Source: Alphaproteobacteria bacterium (GTDB lineage Bacteria > Pseudomonadota > Alphaproteobacteria > Rhizobiales > Aestuariivirgaceae). From it: DNA of 9,612 nt. Below are positions 1-6,275 of the stretch, piece after piece (position 1 is the stretch's first letter; each line of letters starts with the position of its first letter). The DNA lies in the NCBI GenBank assembly GCA_005884715.1, contig VAZZ01000204.1, positions 1-9,612 of the forward strand. The letters are read 5' to 3'. Below the pieces are notes generated by a model that searched no databases, had not been told where the DNA came from, and saw only the letters and a list, made by a program, of their open reading frames with translations. A program made the translations under genes and the position numbers.

Positions 1-217
1 GCTTGTCGCTTTCCTTCTTGATGACGCCTTCGAATGCATCCTGTGTCTCGGCGATCACGATATCGCCGGGCTCGATCGCCAGCACCGGCTTTGCATAAGG
101 TCCATAGACGTAATTGTATTTGCACTGCTTCGCGACGGTCAGCTCATGCGTCTTTCCCGCTTTTCCGTGTGCCACACCCTTGCGCGCCATGTAGCTCGAT
201 TGCAGCCAATTACCCAT
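1..217 (-). CDS. Acetamidase/formamidase family protein, N-terminal part (runs off the left edge)
   Basis: Seventy-two codons are visible, from ATG at 217 to the window edge, so the 3' part is missing. The readable protein begins MGNWLQSSYMARKG, has a YVYGPYAKPVL stretch at about residues 40-50, and then IEPGDIVIAETQDAFEG at about 52-68. The PGD...ET.DAF.G pattern is what I recognise from the N-terminal beta region of the FmdA/AmdA family, metal-dependent cytoplasmic enzymes that hydrolyse formamide, acetamide or related short amides to acid and ammonia. The start is supported by a GGAGG Shine-Dalgarno five bases upstream. It lies 69 nt downstream of the enolase-family gene on the same strand and is probably co-transcribed with it. 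The catalytic residues lie outside the window, so the substrate cannot be judged; an acetamidase-like protein of other specificity is possible. Confidence 0.8.
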   Translation of the reverse strand, partial: MGNWLQSSYMARKGVAHGKAGKTHELTVAKQCKYNYVYGPYAKPVLAIEPGDIVIAETQDAFEGVIKKESDK

Positions 218-222
218 CTTTG

Positions 223-227
223 CCTCC
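223..227 (-). promoter_or_regulatory. Shine-Dalgarno of the amidase-family gene
   Basis: The minus strand reads GGAGG followed by CAAAG and then the ATG at 217-215. A perfect five-base match at 5-nt spacing is a strong ribosome binding site. It fixes the start codon of the truncated gene at the left edge. Confidence 0.8.
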
Positions 228-244
228 GCTCTATCTGCCTTCAA

Positions 245-279
245 ATGGACAGATGCTGACTAAGTGCCTGTGTGTCCAT
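245..279. promoter_or_regulatory. Nested 35-bp dyad between the enolase-family and amidase genes
   Basis: The outer arms ATGGACA (245-251) and TGTCCAT (273-279) are perfect inverted repeats of 7 bp. An inner ACTAAGT (259-265) is also symmetric, and both dyads share the same centre, base 262. This could be a protein-binding operator or a weak stem in the mRNA between the two minus-strand genes. No T-run follows it in either direction, so it does not look like an intrinsic terminator. The function is unknown, and a chance occurrence is possible. Confidence 0.35.
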
Positions 280-286
280 GATGGTA

Positions 287-1390
287 CTAGCGGTATTCGC
301 TGACCTTGTATTGGGCGCGCTCGAGCCATGCCGGATTGATATCGACGCCCCATCCTGGCTGGTCGGAAATTCGCACGCAGCCATTTTCGACTTCATAGGG
401 GTCTTCGACAAACAAGCCGTCCTGCCAGGGATAGTAGTCAAGCCCTTCTATTGAAAGCTCGAGATATTTTCCGGCATTCTCGATGGCAGCGATCAAATGC
501 ATGGTGCACAAGGTGACGAGCGAGAGATTGGCGCTGTGCGGCGTGCAGGCAAGACCGGCTGCTGCACCCATGCGGGCGACATGCAGCGAGCGCGTCATGC
601 CGCCCAGATACATGACATCGGGCTGGATGATGTCGACCGCGCCCATGCCGATCATCTGGCTCCAGGCAGTGAATTCGCAATCCTGCTCGCCGCCCGCCAC
701 ATCGAGAGCCAGGGCGTCACGTACCTCTTTCGTCTGGGCGAATTCCCAGTAGGGGCACGGTTCTTCGAAATGGCCGATGCCTTCGCTTTCGAGCATGCGC
801 CCGACCTCTATGGCGCGGGCAGGTGAGAAGCCGGAATTGGCATCGACAAGCTTGTCGACATCATCGCCAAGCGCTTTGGCGACCATCGGCACGATGGCCT
901 CGGTGCGGCCCGGCCATTCATCGCGGTCGCGGCCGCATTCAGCGCCGACCCGCCATTTGAACGCGGTAAACCCCTTCTCATCGCGCAGCTTCAGGAAACG
1001 GCGCGTCTCGTCCTCAGGCGTAATGTCACGCTTCATGGAAGAGGCATAGGCTCTGAGCTTTCCCGGCTTGCCTCCCAGGAGCGACACGACCGGCTTGCCC
1101 TCAAGCCTGCCGCGCAGATCCCATAGGGCAGTATCGAGCCCCGTCATGGCGCGCCTCAGATAAGAGCCGGGGAATTTGTGCTCCCGTTCGTTGATGAGAT
1201 CGAGCGTCGGCGCGAAGTCGATCGCGTCGGTGCCAAGGGCATGACGCGCGACTTGTCGGTGGAAGATCTCGGCTGTGATATCGGCATTGTAGGTAGAGAC
1301 CTGCCCCCAGCCTTCATCGCCGGTATCGGTGGTGACGCGGACAAAGCCGACAAATTCATTGGCAAATGTTTCGAGCTTGGCGATGATCAT
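287..1390 (-). CDS. Enolase-superfamily protein, mandelate racemase / acid-sugar dehydratase type
   Basis: This 367-residue cytoplasmic enzyme has the full two-domain architecture: an alpha+beta capping domain (about 1-115) and a TIM-barrel (about 120-350). The Mg2+ ligands are D183 (VDANSG), E209 (HFEEP) and E235 (AGGEQ), spaced 26 and 26 residues as in mandelate racemase. D258 (IQPD) and H285 (CTPHSA) lie exactly 27 apart, matching the racemase Asp-His dyad. The KxK motif is replaced by K145-W-R147, so the second-lysine base is absent. This fits a His-dependent dehydration of an alpha-hydroxy acid (inferred; substrate unknown) better than a two-base racemisation. The start MIIAKLETF is typical of the family, although no strong Shine-Dalgarno precedes it. 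It diverges from the GMC oxidoreductase gene and probably heads a transcript that continues into the amidase. Confidence 0.9.
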   Translation of the reverse strand: MIIAKLETFANEFVGFVRVTTDTGDEGWGQVSTYNADITAEIFHRQVARHALGTDAIDFAPTLDLINEREHKFPGSYLRRAMTGLDTALWDLRGRLEGKPVVSLLGGKPGKLRAYASSMKRDITPEDETRRFLKLRDEKGFTAFKWRVGAECGRDRDEWPGRTEAIVPMVAKALGDDVDKLVDANSGFSPARAIEVGRMLESEGIGHFEEPCPYWEFAQTKEVRDALALDVAGGEQDCEFTAWSQMIGMGAVDIIQPDVMYLGGMTRSLHVARMGAAAGLACTPHSANLSLVTLCTMHLIAAIENAGKYLELSIEGLDYYPWQDGLFVEDPYEVENGCVRISDQPGWGVDINPAWLERAQYKVSEYR

Positions 1391-1410
1391 GCGGTCATAT
1401 TCCAGTCAAT

Positions 1411-1422
1411 GGGGTCTTCCCC
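1411..1422 (-). other. Small perfect hairpin in the leader of the enolase-family gene
   Basis: GGGG (1411-1414) and CCCC (1419-1422) flank a 4-base loop. The element ends about 20 nt upstream of the ATG of the minus-strand gene. If transcribed, the minus-strand RNA would form a 4-bp G-C stem with an AAGA loop. It is short and may have no role. Confidence 0.25.
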
Positions 1423-1568
1423 TAAGCTCAATTTTGTGGGATCGGCAGAGTACTGTGACAGCAGGACGGCCATGGTCAAACGAGCAGGCGGCATATTTCC
1501 GCGGGGCCTGCCTTAGGTCTGAGAGCGATGATCGTCAAGGGTGACATGAGATCGGGAGAACGTCTTAT

Positions 1569-1593
1569 AGCGGTCTTCACCAACGCGACCGCT
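1569..1593. promoter_or_regulatory. Candidate operator in the divergent intergenic region
   Basis: AGCGGTC (1569-1575) and GACCGCT (1587-1593) form a perfect 7-bp inverted repeat with an 11-bp spacer. It lies 15 bp upstream of the GMC start and about 180 bp upstream of the divergent enolase-family gene. Its position and geometry suit binding by a dimeric regulator controlling one or both genes, but no regulator gene is intact in this window and the regulator is unknown. The rest of the 217-bp intergenic stretch (1391-1607) shows no promoter boxes that I can call with confidence. Confidence 0.4.
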
Positions 1594-1607
1594 CTACCAA
1601 TGGTTGG

Positions 1608-3221
1608 ATGATGAAGGAATGCGACTATATCATTGTCGGCGCGGGCTCCGCTGGTTGTGCAGTGGCCGGACGGTTGAGCGAAAGCGGCAAGTATCGTGTG
1701 CTGCTCCTCGAGGCTGGCCCGTCCGACCGCAATTTCTGGGTCAGGATGCCGATTGGCTATGGCCGCACCTTCTACGATTCCCGTGTCAATTGGATGTATG
1801 AGACGGAGCCCGTGGCGGGTTTTGCCGGACGCACGAGCTATTGGCCGCGCGGCAAGGTCCTTGGCGGCTCGAGCTCGATCAATGCCATGGTCTATTCGCG
1901 CGGCCAGGCTTCCGATTTCGATGAATGGGAGGCTCTTGGCAATGAAGGCTGGGGCTGGGCCCAAGTGCTCCAGACCTACCGCAAGCTCGAGGATCACGAT
2001 CTGGGATCAAGCGAATGGCATGGCAGCGGCGGCCCGCTGCATGTCACCACCATCGATGATGAGGCTCATGCCCTGAGCCGCCTCTTCATCAAAGCCGCAG
2101 AGGAAACGGGGCTCGCCTTCAACCCCGATCTCAATGGCGGCACTATCGAGGGGGTCGGGTTTTATCAGATCACCACGCGCAAGGGCTTTCGCGAATCCGC
2201 TGCAACGGCCTATTTGCGGCGGCCGCCGCGCAATCTCGAAATTCTCACCAATGCCCAGGCGACGCGGATCATCTTCGCAGGGCTCAAAGCGACCGGCATA
2301 TCCTATCAGCGGGGCGGCGCAACGCACGAAGCGCGCGCGCGAAGGGAAATCATCCTCTGTGCAGGCTCTGTCGGCTCGCCGCATCTTCTGCTTATGTCGG
2401 GAGTAGGGCCGGCGGAGGTCCTGCGCCGCCACGGCATTGCCGTGGTGAGCGACCGCGCCGCTGTCGGGCGTAATCTCCAGGATCACCTCTGCTATGATTT
2501 TACCTACCGCACCCATGCGCCGAGTTTGAACAATGTGTTGCGCTCCTGGCACGGCAAGCTTCGGGCTGGACTGCAATATGTGATGACGCGCCGCGGTCCC
2601 CTGTCCTTGAGCCTCAATCAGGCGGGCGGCTATTACCGCTCGCAGTCTTGGCTCAAGGCGCCGGACATCCAGCTCTATTTCTCGCCGCTGACTTATGAGA
2701 AGGCGCCACCCAAGACCAGGCCCTTGATGTCGCCTGATCCGTTCCCCGGTTTCTATACCAGCATCTCGCCCTGCAAGCCGAAAAGCACGGGTCATCTGGA
2801 AATCGCTTCACCCGATTGGCACGTCCATCCAGCCATCCATCCCAATTATCTTTCTGAGCCAGAGGACCTTGCCACTATGGTCAGGGCTGCGCGGTTCTTG
2901 CGAAAACTCGGGGAGGCGCCGAGCCTTGCCGCCGTGATCGATGGCGAACTCAAGCCCGGCAAGTCCGTCACAACCGATATGGATCTGGCCGAAGACATTC
3001 GCAACCGGGCCTATTCCGTGTTCCATCCGGTCGGCACATGCCGGATGGGGCCTGACGCTTCATCCTCGGCCGTCGATCCCCGATTGCGTGTCCATGGTCT
3101 AATGGGCTTGCGTGTCATCGATGCCTCGATCTTTCCGACCATCACCTCGGGCAATACCAACGCGCCCGCGATCATGGTCGGCGAGAAAGGCGCGAGCTTC
3201 GTTCTTGAAGCGCAAAAATAG
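1608..3221 (+). CDS. FAD-dependent GMC oxidoreductase (choline/alcohol dehydrogenase type)
   Basis: This 537-residue flavoprotein has the usual GMC length. The N-terminal ADP-binding motif is GAGSAG (11-16) with E35 at the end of strand 2 (LLLEAG). GMC signature 1 is RGKVLGGSSSINAMVYSRG (81-99), and a second conserved block surrounds CAGSVGSPHLLLMSGVG (251-267). The C-terminal active site shows HPVGTCRMGPD with H473 as the expected base, and SGNTNAP (514-520) with N518 the likely partner. Family members oxidise primary or secondary alcohols to aldehydes or ketones, passing electrons to FAD. The substrate here cannot be read from sequence, and a betA label would be too specific. ATG codons occur at 1608 and 1611 without a clear Shine-Dalgarno. 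The reading begins normally with YIIVGAGSAG, so nothing is missing. It is transcribed away from the enolase-family gene. Confidence 0.93.
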   Translation: MMKECDYIIVGAGSAGCAVAGRLSESGKYRVLLLEAGPSDRNFWVRMPIGYGRTFYDSRVNWMYETEPVAGFAGRTSYWPRGKVLGGSSSINAMVYSRGQASDFDEWEALGNEGWGWAQVLQTYRKLEDHDLGSSEWHGSGGPLHVTTIDDEAHALSRLFIKAAEETGLAFNPDLNGGTIEGVGFYQITTRKGFRESAATAYLRRPPRNLEILTNAQATRIIFAGLKATGISYQRGGATHEARARREIILCAGSVGSPHLLLMSGVGPAEVLRRHGIAVVSDRAAVGRNLQDHLCYDFTYRTHAPSLNNVLRSWHGKLRAGLQYVMTRRGPLSLSLNQAGGYYRSQSWLKAPDIQLYFSPLTYEKAPPKTRPLMSPDPFPGFYTSISPCKPKSTGHLEIASPDWHVHPAIHPNYLSEPEDLATMVRAARFLRKLGEAPSLAAVIDGELKPGKSVTTDMDLAEDIRNRAYSVFHPVGTCRMGPDASSSAVDPRLRVHGLMGLRVIDASIFPTITSGNTNAPAIMVGEKGASFVLEAQK

Positions 3222-3239
3222 GCAAAATCAGTAAGTTGA

Positions 3240-3487
3240 GAGCAGGTGGGAATCGAACAGGCCGAAGCGATGATCACCTTGATGCGCACCGGCTGGGGCC
3301 GGGAGAATCCGGCCTTCGGTCAGGTGTTCGCTTCGCTTCTGCTGCCGGGCGGAACGCCCGAACAGATACAGTGGTTCAACGATCTGCAGAAGGCTCATGC
3401 TCCATTGCAAGGATGATGCGACGCAGTCCTTTGCCGAAGCCCAGATTCCGCGAGGAGGCCGGGCGTTTCCTGCGCGAGGACGCCTGA
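3240..3487 (+). pseudogene. Relic of an alpha/beta-hydrolase-type regulator domain (internal deletion plus frameshift)
   Basis: Frame 3 from 3246 to 3404 encodes VGIEQAEAMITLMRTGWG, then ENPAFGQVFASLLLPGGTP, then EQIQWFNDLQKAHAP. I recognise this as the lid-side segment of the alpha/beta-hydrolase domain found in some LuxR-type and cyclase-like regulators (family pattern GWG..NPAF.Q.F.S...P.GT.EQ..WFN.L). The frame closes at TGA 3414-3416. Frame 2 from 3440 to 3487 then encodes PRFREEAGRFLREDA and a stop, resembling the C-terminal helix of the same domain (..W.RFLEEVRRFL..). The roughly 90 residues expected between these pieces, which carry the catalytic Asp and His region, are absent, and nothing upstream of 3240 continues the domain. 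A broken regulator gene is the simplest reading. The pieces could instead be two unrelated chance matches, but their order and orientation argue against that. Confidence 0.7.
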
Positions 3488-3493
3488 CCAGTA

Positions 3494-4459
3494 TTATCCC
3501 GGGTTGTGGCAGGAAAACCGGTGACCGGCGTCTATCTGTTCCTTGGGCGCTTGCTGCTTGCAGACGGCGAGGCTGAAAATACAGCGCGGATGGAATTCGC
3601 AGCCCGAGGGCCGCTTGAGAAGACTTGGCGTCTCGCCCTCCACTTCGATTAGAGGTGCGGAGTGATCGGGATCGGGCTTGAGATTGGCCGACAGAAGTGC
3701 TCGCGTATAGCGGTGGCGCGGTGCTGCGAAGATCGCAGCCGTATTTCCCTCCTCGACGATACGGCCGAGATACATGACCGCCATCCGATCCGCCACATGG
3801 CGCACGACATTGAGATTATGGCTGATCATCAGGAAGGTGGTGCCGAATTTCGCCTGCAGGTCGCGCAGGAGGTTGAGAACCTCGCCCTGTATCGAGACGT
3901 CGAGACCGGCCGTCGGTTCATCGGCGATCACGAGCTTGGGCCGCAGGGCCAAGGCGCGTGCGACGGCGACGCGCCGCGCCTGTCCGCCCGAAAGCTGATG
4001 CGGATAGCGCTCGGCGAAATGAGCCGGCAGCCCGACATCCTCCAGCAAGGCGATGATCTTGCGCTCGATGCCGGCCGTCTCGCCATGCACCGTGAACGGT
4101 TCGGCGAGGGTCGAGCGCACTTTGAGCCTCGGGCTCAGCGAACCCAGCGGATCCTGGAAGATCATGGCGATTTCCCGCCTCACCCGACGCAACCGGTTTT
4201 CGCTCAAGCCCGAGATCCGCTCGCCATTGAATTCGATTCGACCGCCATGAGTGGGAACAAGGCCGACAATTGCCCGCGCCAGCGTGGTCTTGCCGGATCC
4301 CGATTCCCCCACCAGCGCATAGGTCTTGCCGGCCTCAAGTGCGAAGGAGACGCCCGCCACCGCTTCGATGAATCGCGGCTGTCCTGACAATCGTGCGGCA
4401 AGCCGGTTTGCGGCCGGAAAGCGGATGGTGACGTCATTCACCGTGAGCAGCGGCTTCAT
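3494..4459 (-). CDS. Oligopeptide/dipeptide-type ABC transporter ATPase (DppF/OppF class)
   Basis: This 321-residue ATPase couples ATP hydrolysis to import through the two adjacent permeases. All motifs are intact: Walker A GESGSGKT (51-58), Q-loop Q102 in FQDPLGSLSP, signature LSGGQ (156-160), Walker B LVIADEP with D180 and E181, and switch H214 in MISHN. The C-terminal oligo_HPY region carries C287, C293, C300 and C317 and ends HRFSCHNPG. The chosen ATG (4459-4457) overlaps the stop of the preceding ATPase as ATGA, which implies translational coupling and explains the lack of its own Shine-Dalgarno. The frame is open up to 4666, but that extension only re-reads the end of the upstream gene. 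It is the last gene of the operon and converges on the regulator relic and the GMC gene. No convincing terminator follows. Confidence 0.93.
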   Translation of the reverse strand: MKPLLTVNDVTIRFPAANRLAARLSGQPRFIEAVAGVSFALEAGKTYALVGESGSGKTTLARAIVGLVPTHGGRIEFNGERISGLSENRLRRVRREIAMIFQDPLGSLSPRLKVRSTLAEPFTVHGETAGIERKIIALLEDVGLPAHFAERYPHQLSGGQARRVAVARALALRPKLVIADEPTAGLDVSIQGEVLNLLRDLQAKFGTTFLMISHNLNVVRHVADRMAVMYLGRIVEEGNTAAIFAAPRHRYTRALLSANLKPDPDHSAPLIEVEGETPSLLKRPSGCEFHPRCIFSLAVCKQQAPKEQIDAGHRFSCHNPG

Positions 4460-5439
4460 GGATTGGCAAGCTCGCGGGCTTTGTGGCAGGCCGCCCGATG
4501 GCCCGCTCGAATGGTTTCGACCGGCGGCCTTTCGCTGCAGCGCTCGAACCGGTCCGGGCATCTTTCGCGGAAGATGCAGCCTTTGGGAATGTGGACGAGA
4601 TCCGGCAGGTCGCCGCCGATTGTCGGCATCACCGCTCTGAGCTCCAGGATGCGGCCCGGATCGCATTCCAAGAGCTTGCGCGTATAGGGGTGGCGCGGGT
4701 CTCGGAAGATGTCGCGCACGCTCCCCTGTTCAACGACTTCGCCCGCATACATGATGGCGACGCGCTCGCACAGTTCGGCGACGGCGCCCAGATGATGAGA
4801 GATGAACAATACCGAGCAGCCGATATCGCGCTGCAATTCCCTGAGCAGGCGGATCACCTGGACTTCCAGCGTCGCATCGAGCGCCGTGGTCGGCTCATCG
4901 GCAATGAGGAGATCGGGCTCGGTGAGAAGGGCCATGGCGATACAGATTCGCTGGCGCATGCCGCCCGAGAATTGATGCGGATATTGCCCGAGGCGTTTTT
5001 CGGCATCGGGCATCCTCACCTTTTCCAGGAACTCCACTGTTCTTCGCTGTTTCTCACGCGGGCTGCTGTTGCGCCGGTACTGGATGGCGGTCATTTGCGT
5101 GCCGATCGACAGGACCGGATTGAGCGCCGTCATCGGATCCTGGAAGATCGTGGTGATGCGCTCGCCGCGCAGCCGCCGCAGGTCTCTGTCGGCCATGCCG
5201 ACAATGTCCTCGCCGGCGAATCTTATATGTCCGCTGAGCGCACAGGTATTGGCGGGCAAGAGGCCGATGATCGAATTGATCAGGGTCGATTTTCCGCAAC
5301 CCGATTCGCCGATGACGCCGACGATCTCGCCTTTGCCCATCTTGAGCGAGACATTGCGCAGCGCCTGGAGATCGCCGCGCGGGGTGCGGAAGGAAACGGA
5401 GAGATTGTCGATATCGAGGAGGCCTTCCGGCTCAGCCAT
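4456..5439 (-). CDS. Oligopeptide/dipeptide-type ABC transporter ATPase (DppD/OppD class)
   Basis: This 327-residue protein is the second nucleotide-binding subunit of the importer. It shows Walker A GESGCGKST (44-52), Q100 in FQDPMTALNP, signature FSGGM (158-162), Walker B LLIADEP with D181 and E182, and switch H215 in ISHH. Four cysteines, C288, C294, C301 and C318, sit in the oligo_HPY tail with exactly the spacing seen in the partner ATPase. The start at MAEPEGLL (5439) is preferred because it follows the permease stop by 2 nt and the domain begins there. An in-frame ATG at 5502 would add 21 residues that merely overlap the permease gene. Nothing in the protein suggests loss of function, unlike the permease immediately upstream. 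Confidence 0.93.
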   Translation of the reverse strand: MAEPEGLLDIDNLSVSFRTPRGDLQALRNVSLKMGKGEIVGVIGESGCGKSTLINSIIGLLPANTCALSGHIRFAGEDIVGMADRDLRRLRGERITTIFQDPMTALNPVLSIGTQMTAIQYRRNSSPREKQRRTVEFLEKVRMPDAEKRLGQYPHQFSGGMRQRICIAMALLTEPDLLIADEPTTALDATLEVQVIRLLRELQRDIGCSVLFISHHLGAVAELCERVAIMYAGEVVEQGSVRDIFRDPRHPYTRKLLECDPGRILELRAVMPTIGGDLPDLVHIPKGCIFRERCPDRFERCSERPPVETIRAGHRAACHKARELANP

Positions 5440-5441
5440 CT

Positions 5442-6275
5442 TCAGCCATCCCTGCGCAAACGCGGATCGATGATGGGCAGTCCGCCGGCGATCGCCGGCC
5501 ACGAGCTTTCCCGGATGAAGGCATAGCCGTCATTGAGGATCGAGCCCCAGGACGGTGTCGGCGGCCTGACCCCCAGCCCCAGAAAGCTCATGCCGGCCTC
5601 GATGGTGATGACCACCGGGTTGTCCATGGACACCAGGATGACCAGGGGCCCACTGAGATTGGGCATGATGTGGATGGCGAGGATGCGCCAGGGCCGCGCT
5701 CCCAGGGTGCGCGCCGAGAGCACGAATTCGCTCGACTTGAGCGACATGGTCTGCGCCCTGACCACGCGCGCATAGCCAGGGAGCATGGCGAGCACCACGA
5801 CCAGGATGACGGCGCCGAGGCTGGGTCCGGTCAGTGTCACCAGCGCCAGAGCCAGCATGACGGTCGGAAACGAGCGCAGCGAATCGAAGAACAGCAACAG
5901 GAGCGAATCGAGCCAGCGCGGCCCATAGCCCGCGATCATGCCGAGCAGCAGCCCGCCGATGAAGGAGATGCTGGTGGCGATTGAGGCGACGCCGAGCGCG
6001 ATGCGGGCGCCGAACAATACCCTGGTGAAAAGATCACGGCCGAGATGATCGGTGCCGAAGAGATGGCTGAGGCTCGGATCGAGAAACCGCTCCCGCATGG
6101 CGAGCTTCGCCGGATTGTAGCCGGTGAACCCGGCGAAGAGGGCACCGAGGACGATCAGAACGACGAGCGTGATGCCAAGCGCGCCCATTGGCTCGCGGAT
6201 GATCCGGCCGAAGGTGCTGTCGCGCAAGCGCCCGGCGCTCCGGGGTTGGGTATCGTCAAAGAGCTGATCGGACAC
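5442..6275 (-). CDS. DppC/OppC-type ABC permease, apparently lacking its last membrane helix
   Basis: This inner-membrane subunit has 277 residues from GTG 6275. The N-terminal tail leads into helix 1 (about 30-50), then the periplasmic segment FGTDHLGRDLFTRVLFGAR (73-91) typical of DppC. Further hydrophobic segments lie at about 97-117, 122-148, 152-170 and 207-227. The EAA loop around LSARTLGARPWRILAIHIMP (186-205) contacts the ATPases. The family normally ends with P.WG..L.DG......W....PGL.I, a final helix of about 18 residues (..LTVLAFNLLGD.LRD.L), then DPRLR. Here GGLPI (264-268) is followed directly by IDPRLRRDG and stop, so the last helix is missing in frame. The GTG start (MSDQLFDD) overlaps the upstream stop by 20 nt; an ATG at 6326 would add 17 unlikely residues. 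The product is probably impaired. Confidence 0.85.
   Translation of the reverse strand: MSDQLFDDTQPRSAGRLRDSTFGRIIREPMGALGITLVVLIVLGALFAGFTGYNPAKLAMRERFLDPSLSHLFGTDHLGRDLFTRVLFGARIALGVASIATSISFIGGLLLGMIAGYGPRWLDSLLLLFFDSLRSFPTVMLALALVTLTGPSLGAVILVVVLAMLPGYARVVRAQTMSLKSSEFVLSARTLGARPWRILAIHIMPNLSGPLVILVSMDNPVVITIEAGMSFLGLGVRPPTPSWGSILNDGYAFIRESSWPAIAGGLPIIDPRLRRDG

Noticed and set aside
1476..1997. Minus-strand open frame of 173 codons across the divergent intergenic region and the start of the GMC gene
   Set aside because: Its first two thirds lie opposite the FAD-binding region of the GMC gene, and the rest has no protein-like pattern or ribosome binding site.
2007..2795. Minus-strand open frame of 262 codons opposite the GMC gene
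   Set aside because: It is an antisense shadow of a clear GMC oxidoreductase with both signatures, and its translation shows no family features.
3297..3314. Perfect GGCCGG/CCGGCC stem with 6-nt loop about 75 nt after the GMC stop, considered as a terminator
   Set aside because: No T-run follows, and the bases are explained by coding sequence of the regulator relic (GWGRENPAF).
3460..3484. GGCGT..CCT / AGG..ACGCC bulged stem considered as the terminator of the transporter operon
   Set aside because: The stem is bulged, has no T-run on the minus strand, and is explained by the relic's coding sequence.
3662..4387. Plus-strand open frame of 241 codons opposite the DppF-type ATPase gene
   Set aside because: It is a shadow of the ATPase coding strand with no domain of its own.
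4483..5526. Long plus-strand open frame (about 347 codons) opposite the DppD-type ATPase gene
   Set aside because: The minus strand carries an intact ATPase with all motifs. The opposite frame has no recognisable domain and is an expected by-product of high GC content.
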